A DNA stretch of 64,000 nt from an uncultured Chloroflexota bacterium (GTDB taxonomy: Bacteria > Chloroflexota > UBA4733). The DNA lies in contig CALBSQ010000285.1 of assembly GCA_937967325.1 (NCBI GenBank), positions 7,910 to 71,909 on the forward strand. The letters run 5' to 3'. Position 1 is the first letter of the stretch. Each line of letters begins with the position of its first letter. The translations under genes were made by a program, and so were the position numbers. Under the pieces are notes generated by a model. It had not been told where the DNA came from. It did no database searches and saw only the letters and a program-made list of their open reading frames with translations. This document shows positions 51,368-58,960 of the stretch, piece after piece.

Positions 51368-51412
51368 ACCCGCACTGTCATCCTTCGCTGCGCTCAGGAT
51401 GACAGTGCGGGT
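51368..51412. terminator. 16-bp hairpin between convergent aroE and S41 genes
   Basis: Arms 51368-51383 and 51397-51412 (ACCCGCACTGTCATCC and its complement) pair perfectly around 13 nt of CTTCGCTGCGCTCA type sequence, i.e. a compact member of the CATCCTGAGCG hairpin family. It lies 46 nt after aroE and just beyond the end of the converging protease gene. No U-tract is seen. Confidence 0.65.
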
Positions 51413-51500
51413 GAGCATAGGATGGCATCCACCGATCGCCCCCCGACGACATCCGAAACTCGCAGGAGCTGCTCGATGACCCACGATGGGACCAGGGCGG

Positions 51501-53189
51501 TCACGGCGGACCGCTCGGACCCACGGCGGCGGCGTCGATCCAGGCGTAGTTGTGGGTGCGTGGGTCGAATACGAACAGCCGCGGGCTTTGCTGGGGCGCT
51601 ACCACCAGGAAGTGCGCCCATTGTGGCTGAGCGCCGAAGGGCGCCGCCTGAGCATCCGATCCAGACCACAGTTGGGCGTCGGCGACGAAGGTTTCGACCC
51701 AGCGTTGTCCCGTATCCGGCAATGCCGCGGTGGGCGCCCCAGTCTGACCAGACAGCGCCTGCTCGAGGGTGGTGTCGTGGCCGGACGACAGGGCGGCGGC
51801 GGTCAGGGGAGCCGATACGTCCGGCGTCACTCCCGTGCCATCAAGTGAAGCGCCGTTCGCTCGCAGGAGCTGCGCCACCGTTATTTCTAATCCGCCGCCG
51901 TCCGACAGTTGAAACAGGCCGGCCGTTCCTACGTCGCCCGCCGACGTGCTCCCCACGATCGTGGCCGCATGCGCGTCCTGCAAGGCCGAGGCGACGATTT
52001 CGGAGGCCGAGGCCGACCCTCCGTCGATCAAGACGGTAACGGGCAGGTTCACCAGGCTTACCGAGCTATCCACGTCGAGTGGCCACTGGTCGCTTCGGTG
52101 CTGGAAGGTTGCCAGAGGTCCTCGATGCGTAAACGCGCTGGCCACCTGCCGAGCGCTGAAGATGGAGCCGCCCGGATTGCCGCGCAGGTCCAGGATGATC
52201 CTGCTCACCTGTTGCTTCAGGTCGCCGCGGAGCATGTCGATCGCCTCGGCGCCGGACGTGACGCTGAAGGACCAGATGCGCACGTAGCCGGTGTTGCCGG
52301 GCAGGATCTTGCCCTCCACGTCCGGCGCGTCCGCCGTTCGTGTGTTGAGCGAGATCGAGAACGAAGCGGAAGTGCGCGGCCGGAACACGTCCATCTGCAG
52401 CGTCCTGCCGGCGCTCCACGGCAGGTTATTGAGGGCATCGGCCAGGGCGCCGGCGCTTGCGCCCGCGGATGAAACGAGATCGCTGACCGGATGGCCATTG
52501 ATGCGTTGCACCACATCCCCCGGCTGAAGGCTGCTGGACGCTGGACTGCCCGCGAGTACCGAAAAAACGAATACTTGCTCCTGACCGTCGTCGGCTGCGA
52601 ATCGAAGGCCCAGTCCGGTCGTCGAGTGCCCGGATAGGCTGCTGACTTCGTGAGCGAACAGGTCGGGAGGTAAGTAGCCCGTGTGGTCGTCGGCCAGGCT
52701 GGCGGCCATTCCGGTCAGCGCCGCTTCGGCAATGTGACTGCCTGTCGTGATATCCGGCGCCGACGCCAGGACCGGCGCCAGCGACGTGCGGAAGGTACGC
52801 AAGGCGCCAGTAGGATCGGCGGGTAGGATGAGCGGCTGAGGCGGCCCGCTTTGGCCCGACGCGATCAGCGCGGAGGACCAGGCGTGCTGCAACATTGCGT
52901 CGGGATCGACGGTCGAGCCGCCGCCATAGTTGTCCAGCAGGCAAAAGTAGGCCTGTTCGATGGTCGCCATCGACGCGGGCGAGCTCGGGATGTCGATCGC
53001 CGCGAACATGGAAGGCTGGCAGGGACCGGGGTTTCCGGAAGCAAACGCCGGGCATCTGTGCAGCATGAGCAAGGCAGCGGCGATGCACGCCAGTCCCACA
53101 CGCAGACGGCTACGGTCAAAGGCAACCAGACGTTCGAGTGGTGATGTCGCTCTCACGACCATTCGCGCCATGTGTGGTGCAAGTGGCAT
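51501..53189 (-). CDS. Exported S41 (C-terminal-processing-like) peptidase, unusual active site
   Basis: A 562-residue secreted protein. A signal/anchor (LACIAAALLMLHRCPAFASG) is followed by a helical N-domain, a PDZ domain (LGLRFAADDGQEQVFVFSVL, LQPGDVVQRINGHPVSDLV) and the S41 core (SRIILDLRGNPGGSIFSARQ). The nucleophile Ser is in IDGGSASASEIVASALQD. Where CtpA proteases have the base Lys in TFGKG, this protein has TSAGDVG, so the Ser-Lys dyad appears broken or replaced. A 90-residue C-terminal extension follows the catalytic domain. GGAGAG precedes the ATG. Confidence 0.85.
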   Translation of the reverse strand: MPLAPHMARMVVRATSPLERLVAFDRSRLRVGLACIAAALLMLHRCPAFASGNPGPCQPSMFAAIDIPSSPASMATIEQAYFCLLDNYGGGSTVDPDAMLQHAWSSALIASGQSGPPQPLILPADPTGALRTFRTSLAPVLASAPDITTGSHIAEAALTGMAASLADDHTGYLPPDLFAHEVSSLSGHSTTGLGLRFAADDGQEQVFVFSVLAGSPASSSLQPGDVVQRINGHPVSDLVSSAGASAGALADALNNLPWSAGRTLQMDVFRPRTSASFSISLNTRTADAPDVEGKILPGNTGYVRIWSFSVTSGAEAIDMLRGDLKQQVSRIILDLRGNPGGSIFSARQVASAFTHRGPLATFQHRSDQWPLDVDSSVSLVNLPVTVLIDGGSASASEIVASALQDAHAATIVGSTSAGDVGTAGLFQLSDGGGLEITVAQLLRANGASLDGTGVTPDVSAPLTAAALSSGHDTTLEQALSGQTGAPTAALPDTGQRWVETFVADAQLWSGSDAQAAPFGAQPQWAHFLVVAPQQSPRLFVFDPRTHNYAWIDAAAVGPSGPP

Positions 53190-53558
53190 TCGCTATCTCT
53201 CCTCGCACCCAATATCGCGATTCGGTCAGCCAAGCTACCAGCCTGTCCCAGAGGACCCGACGCACCGCGGGAGGGGCGGGGCTCGCCCAGGTGACGTCCC
53301 TGCCGGAAGCGGCCGGATCCTGTAGGGCAGACCATCTGTGGGCCGTTTGCCATGTGTACTGCCATTATCCACCGTGCCGGGTCGTAGGGCGGAGCACTCT
53401 CCCCACTGCGTGGGGACCCCGCGGGTACCCACTTGTGGGTGTTGCCGCGCCCTGGGACGTGTCGGCCGCGCCGGGCAAATCAGGGCGCGGACGCTGCGCT
53501 AAGCAGCGCCCCTACAAGCGATCGGCTCAGAATGGCATGCGGCATGATAACTGACCCG
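53190..53558. other. 369-nt intergenic region
   Basis: It lies between the ends of one leftward gene (aldo/keto reductase) and the start of another (S41). Small hairpins (ACCCACTTGTGGGT near 53428-53441, CCCCACTGCGTGGGG near 53401-53415) and an AGCAGCGCCCCTAC fragment like the 33.6-kb repeat are present. On the minus strand, GATAAT (complement of 53364-53369) could be a -10 for the protease gene. No gene is seen. Confidence 0.5.
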
Positions 53559-54551
53559 CTAGATGCCCGCTATGGCCGGGCTCAGTTGGAAGTCCTCATC
53601 ATAAAGTTGCACGACCCGTGCCACTTGGTCGTCGCCCAAGTCCGGTAGGTCGCTTGCTGCCGCAAACTCGTCGAGCTGCTCGACGCCGTAGATATTGGGC
53701 AGCGCCGAACAGACCGTAGCTTCGGCGAGCACAAACTTCAGAGCAGCCTGGCCGAGCGTCATCGCCGAGTCGTTCAGCAGAAACTGCAATTGCTCCACCT
53801 TCTTCAGTCCGGTCAACAACCACTCGCGCGGGCGGTGGTTGCGGTGGTCGCCCGGTGGAAACGTGGTGTCAGCGGTGTAGTGTCCCTCCAGCAGGCCGGA
53901 GGAATGGGGCACTCGTACCAGCAAGCCCACCGCATTGTCGCGGGCCGTCGCGAAGAAGCTGCGCCCCGGCGTCTGCTCCAAGGCATTGTAGATGATCTGC
54001 AGCGCGGTAAGACGGCGTGCTCGCATGATCGCGTTGCCGTCTTTGGTGCCGCCGATGGCGGGACCAAGCGCTGCCCCGTAGTAACGGATCTTGCCCTCGT
54101 CTCTGAGGACTTCGAGTGTGGCGAACAGCTCGTCCCGCTGAACATCGGGGAGGCGGGGGTTGTGGAGCTGATAGAGGTCAATGTGGTCGGTGCCAAGGCG
54201 GCGAAGGCTCTGCTCGCAGGCGAAGCGGACGAACTCGCCATCCCAGCGCTGCGGGCGCTCTTGCTGACCGGCCGCATCCGCATGCCGGTAGATGTCGTAA
54301 CCGAACTTGGTGGCGATGACCATCCGGTCACGGACGTGACCCAGCGCTCGGGGAATGATCTCCTCGGCTCGACCGTTGCCGTAGGTGTCGCCCGTGTCGA
54401 TGAAGGTGACGCCAAGATCGAACGCTCGGCGCAGCAGCGCGTCGCACTCCTCGGCACTATGCGTCCCCCACCAATCGGAGCCCAGTGTCCAGGCGCCGAA
54501 GCCGATCTCCGACACCGTGAGGTCCGTCCCGGGAAACGTTCGGTAGCGCAC
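53559..54551 (-). CDS. Aldo/keto reductase
   Basis: A 330-residue NADPH-dependent (beta/alpha)8 reductase. The catalytic tetrad is in place: Asp and Tyr in TFIDTGDTYGNGRAEEIIPR, Lys in MVIATKFGYDI, His in HIDLYQLHNPRLPDV. It resembles the bacterial AKR group that acts on sugars or small aldehydes (start MRYRTFPGTDLTVSEIGFGA). No operon partner is evident, so the substrate is open. Confidence 0.92.
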   Translation of the reverse strand: MRYRTFPGTDLTVSEIGFGAWTLGSDWWGTHSAEECDALLRRAFDLGVTFIDTGDTYGNGRAEEIIPRALGHVRDRMVIATKFGYDIYRHADAAGQQERPQRWDGEFVRFACEQSLRRLGTDHIDLYQLHNPRLPDVQRDELFATLEVLRDEGKIRYYGAALGPAIGGTKDGNAIMRARRLTALQIIYNALEQTPGRSFFATARDNAVGLLVRVPHSSGLLEGHYTADTTFPPGDHRNHRPREWLLTGLKKVEQLQFLLNDSAMTLGQAALKFVLAEATVCSALPNIYGVEQLDEFAAASDLPDLGDDQVARVVQLYDEDFQLSPAIAGI

Positions 54552-54661
54552 AGGTCACCACTCCATCTGACGGCGTCCCCCCAGGTAACGCCGGCCAGGG
54601 CGCGCCACGACACACGTCGAGTCGCGTTCACTCCTTGAGTATACCGAGGCTGCCGTCGGCC

Positions 54662-55801
54662 TCACAACACGGCAAGGTTGTTGCGGTGGACCACCTCCGG
54701 GCCGTAGGTATAGCCCAGGAGAGCGGAAATCTCCTCGGACCGATGACCGGCGATGAGCAAGAGGTCGCGCGCATCGTAGTTGCTTAGCCCAATGGCGATG
54801 ACCGGACCCTCCGTGGCGCGAATCTGCACGGCGTCGCCACGGGCGAAGCGTCCGCGGACGTCGCGCACGCCCGCGGAGAGCAGGCTCTTGCCGCTGTGGA
54901 GGAGCGCCCGCTCGGCGCCGGCATCGACCACGAGCTCGCCCCTGCCGGCAACCCCCGTTACCAGCCAGCGCTTGCGCCCTTCGACCGCCGCCGCCGCGGG
55001 GAAACGGGTGCCCACCGCTTCTCCTCGCGCGGCACGTATCAGGGCCGAAGGATCGGATCCCGCGGCAATCACGACCGTCGTGCCCCAGCGGACGGCGGCG
55101 CGCGCCGCCGTCAGTTTGGTTCGCATGCCGCCGGTGCCGACGCCTGAACGGGTACTTCCCGCCTGGCGCTCCAGCTCAGGTCCGATGCTATGCACGATGG
55201 GAATGAGGCTAGCGGCTGAATCGAGTTGCGGATCGGCCGTGTACAGCCCACCCGTGTCGGTGAGCATGACCAGGAGCTCGGCGTCGACGAGATTGGCTAC
55301 CAACGCCGAGAGGTAGTCGTTGTCGCCGATCTTGATCTCCTCGACGGCCACGACGTCATTCTCGTTGATGATTGGCAACACTCCGCGCTCGAGCAGGTTC
55401 AGCAGTGTCGTACGGGCGTTCAGGTAGCCCTGGCGGTGCCCCACGTCCTGACGCGTCAGCAGCGCCTGTGCGGTGACGATGCCGTGCTCGGCCATGATCT
55501 GATCCCAGTCATGCATGAGCCGTGCCTGACCGACGGCGGCCAACACCTGGCGAGCCGGCACGTCCTTGGCGTCCATCGGCAAGCCCAGTCGCTCACGTCC
55601 GGCCGCCGCTGCTCCTGAAGAAACGAGCACGACGCTTACGCCGTCCTGACGCAGCTGCACAATCTGATCTACGATGCGGCGCATGGCAGAGCGATCCAGC
55701 GTGTCGCCGCCGGACGTGAGCGTGGTCGTGCCGACCTTGGCTACAACGCGGCGAAACGCGAGCCGCGCCGCGTCAACACCGGGTTGGCCACTGACTATCA
55801 C
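54662..55801 (-). CDS. proB: Glutamate 5-kinase with PUA domain
   Basis: Catalyses the first step of proline synthesis. The 379-residue protein has an amino-acid-kinase domain (VVAKVGTTTLTSGG, VVLVSSGAAAAGRERLGL, INENDVVAVEEIKIGDNDYL, GVGTGGMRTKLTAARAA). A C-terminal PUA domain follows (KSLLSAGVRDVRGRFARGDA, GLSNYDARDLLLI). GTG 55801 lies only 7 nt after a TATAAT hexamer, so its mRNA is probably leaderless. proA is not adjacent; the aldo/keto reductase gene follows on the same strand after about 110 nt. Confidence 0.94.
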   Translation of the reverse strand: MIVSGQPGVDAARLAFRRVVAKVGTTTLTSGGDTLDRSAMRRIVDQIVQLRQDGVSVVLVSSGAAAAGRERLGLPMDAKDVPARQVLAAVGQARLMHDWDQIMAEHGIVTAQALLTRQDVGHRQGYLNARTTLLNLLERGVLPIINENDVVAVEEIKIGDNDYLSALVANLVDAELLVMLTDTGGLYTADPQLDSAASLIPIVHSIGPELERQAGSTRSGVGTGGMRTKLTAARAAVRWGTTVVIAAGSDPSALIRAARGEAVGTRFPAAAAVEGRKRWLVTGVAGRGELVVDAGAERALLHSGKSLLSAGVRDVRGRFARGDAVQIRATEGPVIAIGLSNYDARDLLLIAGHRSEEISALLGYTYGPEVVHRNNLAVL

Positions 55802-55808
55802 GCCGCGG

Positions 55809-55814
55809 ATTATA
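55809..55814 (-). promoter_or_regulatory. TATAAT placed for leaderless transcription of proB
   Basis: On the minus strand a consensus TATAAT ends 7 nt before the GTG start at 55801. A transcript from it would begin at or within a nucleotide or so of the GTG. No ribosome-binding site could fit, which matches the TANNNT-start arrangement of leaderless genes. Confidence 0.6.
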
Positions 55815-55888
55815 CGCAGCCCGGCCCCACTCCTTCCCGACGCGCATCACGCCGAGTAACATTTAGGTAGTGCGAGGGAGGACGCCCG

Positions 55889-58546
55889 ATGCAATCGACG
55901 GCGGGCAGGACAGTGAGCATCAATCCGGCCGAAGCCTGCGGCCGGGGCACGCAGCGGACGTTCAGCGGCGAAAACCTGCGCGAGATCGCCTTTCCCCTGG
56001 GAGGAATCGGCACGGGCACGGTGTCCCTCGGTGGCCGCGGCAACCTGCGCGACTGGGAGATCTTCAACCGGCCGGGCAAGGGGATCGATCTGCCCTTCAC
56101 GTTTTTTGCCATCTGGACATGTCCGGAGGGTGGAGAGCCGGTGGCGCGCGTGCTGGAGCGACGGCTACTGCCTCCCTATGTCGCGGCCGGCGGCCTGCCG
56201 TCACCGTCCGCCGCCGGACTGCCTCGCCTGGCCGAGGCCCGATTTACCGGGGCCTATCCGTTCGCTCACCTGGCGTTCGAGGACGACCGTCTGCCGATCC
56301 AAGTCGAGCTGGAGGCATTCAATCCGTTCGTTCCGCTCGACGCGGAAACCTCGGGCATGCCGGTCGCTGTGTTTCGATGGAGACTGCGGAATCCCGGTAG
56401 CCGCGCCATGCGAGCCACCGTTGCCCTGAGCCTCCTCAACGCGGTCGGTTTCGGCGGACAAGGCCATCCTGACCGGCGCGCGGCCCAATTCGGCGGCAAC
56501 GTCAATCGCTGGCGTCAGGAAGACGGCGTGACCGGTCTCTTCATGACCGGCCGGAAGCCGGAGCCCGGAGACCCCGGAGCCGGCTCGCTTGCCGTCGCCA
56601 CCACCTGGCCGGAGACGACCTTTGTCGAGCGCTGGGAGCGGTCCGGCTGGTTTGACGCGCTCCAGTCGTTCTGGGACGGGTTCCGGGCCGGCGGACGGCT
56701 GGGCGACGAACGGGCCCCAAGCGATGAGTCCGCGGCGTCGCCCGATGGCCTGACCGACGTCGGGACGATGGGACTGGTCGCCGCCATCCCGCCGGGCGGG
56801 GAAGTCGTCCTCCCCATCGTGCTCGGCTGGCATTTCCCCAACCTGGTCAACTACTGGAACCGCGAGCCCGGCGTGGCCGGGCAGCGCCTGGGGAACGAAT
56901 ACGCCAATCGGTTCGCCGACGCATGGGGGACAGCGGCGCACGTGGCAACGCGGTTGGAGGATCTGCGCGCGGTCACGCGGAAGTACCACGACGCGTTGTT
57001 CGAGACCACATTGCCGCCAGCGGTCCTGGACGCTGTTTCCAGTCAAGTGTCTACCATTCGCACGACGACCTGTTTACGGACATCGGACGGCCGTTTTCAC
57101 GCCTTCGAGGGCTGCAACGACAATGCCGGCTGCTGCCCCATGAACTGCACGCACGTTTGGAACTACGAGCACAGCCTGGCGCATCTGTTCCCATCCTTGG
57201 AGCGGACGATGCGCGAGACGGACTTCCAGACGAACACGCGACCGTCGGGTGATATGGCGTTCCGCACGCTGTTGCCGGTCCTTTCGGGGGAGCTGTGGTC
57301 GTTTCGACCGGCGGCCGATGGGCAGATGGGCTGCATCCTCAAGCTCTATCGCGAGTGGAAGCTGAGCGGCGACAGTGTCTTTCTACGAGCACTGTGGCCG
57401 GCGGCCAAGCGGGCGCTCGAGTTTGCCTGGCGCGGCGGCTGGGACGCCGATAGGGACGGCGTGATGGAGGGCGAGCAGCACAACACCTACGACATCGAGT
57501 TCTACGGTCCGAACAGCATGATGGGCACACTGTATCTGGGCGCGCTCCGAGCGGCGGAGGAGATGGCCTCGGCGCTAGGCGAACAGGCCGTGGCGGCCAG
57601 CTACCGAGAGCTTTTCGTGCGAGGCAGCGAGCGCCTAGACGCTGCGCTGTGGAACGGCGAGTTCTTCGTGCAGCGCGTGACGCGGCCGTCCGGCGCTGGT
57701 GGACCGACGCTCGGCGCCGGCCACCCGGCGTCGCTCCAGGGCGACGAGGAGCCGCGCTACCAGTACGGTCCGGGCTGCCTCTCCGATGCCTTGCTCGGAC
57801 AGTGGTTCGCCCGCGTCGTTGGTTTGGGCGATCTCCTCCCGAGTCAGCACATTCGTGCCTGCCTGGCCTCGATCGTGCGCTACAACTGGCGCAGCAACCT
57901 GTCGGCTCACGAGAGCTGCCAGCGCACCTATGCCCTGAATGACGAGGCGGGACTGCTCCTCTGCACCTGGCCAAAGGGTGGGAGACCGCGTTACCCATTC
58001 CCGTACGCCGATGAAGTGTGGACGGGCATCGAGTACCAGGTTGCGGCCCACCTCATCTACGAGGGCATGGTTGCGGACGGTCTGGCCATTGTGGAAGGCG
58101 CGCGCCACCGGCACGATGGGCGGCGCCGCAACCCCTGGGACGAGTTCGAATGCGGTCACCACTACGCGCGCGCCATGTCGAGCTGGTCGCTCCTGCTGGC
58201 GCTGTCCGGTTACTATTACGATGCGACCGTCGGCATGCTCGGATTCGCGCCATGTATTCAGCCCGAGCGGTTTCGCTGCTTCTTTTCCACAGGAACGAGC
58301 TGGGGTAGCTTCGCGCAGGCGGACGTTACTGGAGGCCGAAACTATCAGGTCGAGCCGCGCTACGGCGCCGTTACGCTGCGATCGCTGCGGCTCGATGCCG
58401 GCCAATCGTCGGAGGTCAGGGCCGTTCGCGGGTCGGAGTCACTGGCAACCACGCAGGAACGCGCTGACGAGGGACTGATTGTTCGCTTCGCCACGTCGCA
58501 GCGGCTTCAAGCGGGCGAGGTGTTGACTGTGACTGTGGCCCGATAG
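55889..58546 (+). CDS. GH116-family glycosidase (bile-acid beta-glucosidase/GBA2-like)
   Basis: An 885-residue protein in two parts. The N-terminal beta-sandwich (about 1-370) has FPLGGIGTGTVSLGGRGNLR and DWEIFNRPGKG. The C-terminal (alpha/alpha)6 domain has NNAGCCPMNCTHVWNYEHSL, WDADRDGVMEGEQHNTYDIE, FYGPNSMMGTLYLGALRAAE, YADEVWTGIEYQVAAHLIYE and RRNPWDEFECGHHYARAMSS. This matches GH116 beta-glucosidases and xylosidases, retaining enzymes with a Glu nucleophile and Asp acid/base; the Glu in the NTYDIE region and the Asp in YADEVW are candidates. No signal peptide is seen, so it is intracellular. Gene alone, divergent from proB. Confidence 0.9.
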   Translation: MQSTAGRTVSINPAEACGRGTQRTFSGENLREIAFPLGGIGTGTVSLGGRGNLRDWEIFNRPGKGIDLPFTFFAIWTCPEGGEPVARVLERRLLPPYVAAGGLPSPSAAGLPRLAEARFTGAYPFAHLAFEDDRLPIQVELEAFNPFVPLDAETSGMPVAVFRWRLRNPGSRAMRATVALSLLNAVGFGGQGHPDRRAAQFGGNVNRWRQEDGVTGLFMTGRKPEPGDPGAGSLAVATTWPETTFVERWERSGWFDALQSFWDGFRAGGRLGDERAPSDESAASPDGLTDVGTMGLVAAIPPGGEVVLPIVLGWHFPNLVNYWNREPGVAGQRLGNEYANRFADAWGTAAHVATRLEDLRAVTRKYHDALFETTLPPAVLDAVSSQVSTIRTTTCLRTSDGRFHAFEGCNDNAGCCPMNCTHVWNYEHSLAHLFPSLERTMRETDFQTNTRPSGDMAFRTLLPVLSGELWSFRPAADGQMGCILKLYREWKLSGDSVFLRALWPAAKRALEFAWRGGWDADRDGVMEGEQHNTYDIEFYGPNSMMGTLYLGALRAAEEMASALGEQAVAASYRELFVRGSERLDAALWNGEFFVQRVTRPSGAGGPTLGAGHPASLQGDEEPRYQYGPGCLSDALLGQWFARVVGLGDLLPSQHIRACLASIVRYNWRSNLSAHESCQRTYALNDEAGLLLCTWPKGGRPRYPFPYADEVWTGIEYQVAAHLIYEGMVADGLAIVEGARHRHDGRRRNPWDEFECGHHYARAMSSWSLLLALSGYYYDATVGMLGFAPCIQPERFRCFFSTGTSWGSFAQADVTGGRNYQVEPRYGAVTLRSLRLDAGQSSEVRAVRGSESLATTQERADEGLIVRFATSQRLQAGEVLTVTVAR

Positions 58547-58960
58547 GGTCCTGCTGCCTGGCGGGATCGAATTCTCCGAGGCGACGACTGCTGCGAATAT
58601 GGGGGCGTCGTTGGGGAACGGCATCGAGGCCGCGACAGCTGTGAAAGTAGGCGACAACCAAGGCAACGGCAATGCCGGGGCCGCGATTGCGATCGGCGGC
58701 TAAGCGACCGGGGGGACTGCGGTCCCTTGCATTCGGCGAGGGCCGTCCGCGGGACGGGGCATGACGCAGACGGCGGCCGGACCACACGACCGCGGTCGAG
58801 ACAGAATGGCAGCTCTCGCCAATGTTCTGGGGGCGCTGGCACCCCTGGAGCCGGTTGGCGCACCGCAGTTCCGGTCGCATAGCCGCCGATCGCAATCGCG
58901 GCCCCGGCATTGCCGTCTTCGAACAACAGCCCCTCTTGATCAAGTCGCCTCGGCCGGGGC
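58547..58960. other. 414-nt intergenic region between convergent genes
   Basis: Most of it is the inverted repeat at 58667-58915. The remainder (58547-58666) is featureless GC-rich sequence. No gene is supported on either strand. Confidence 0.6.
58667..58915. repeat. Inverted repeat with perfect 36-bp outer arms
   Basis: Arms 58667-58702 and 58880-58915 are exact reverse complements (CGGCAATGCCGGGGCCGCGA...). Pairing continues inward with a few mismatches and a small gap (GCGACCGG...ACTGCGGT), to about 57 nt per arm. The left arm and following sequence (58679-58751) recur at 590-661. Confidence 0.82.

Noticed and set aside
55809..55859. A classical -35 for proB
   Set aside because: No TTGACA-like hexamer occurs at 16-18 nt from the TATAAT; only the -10 is supported.
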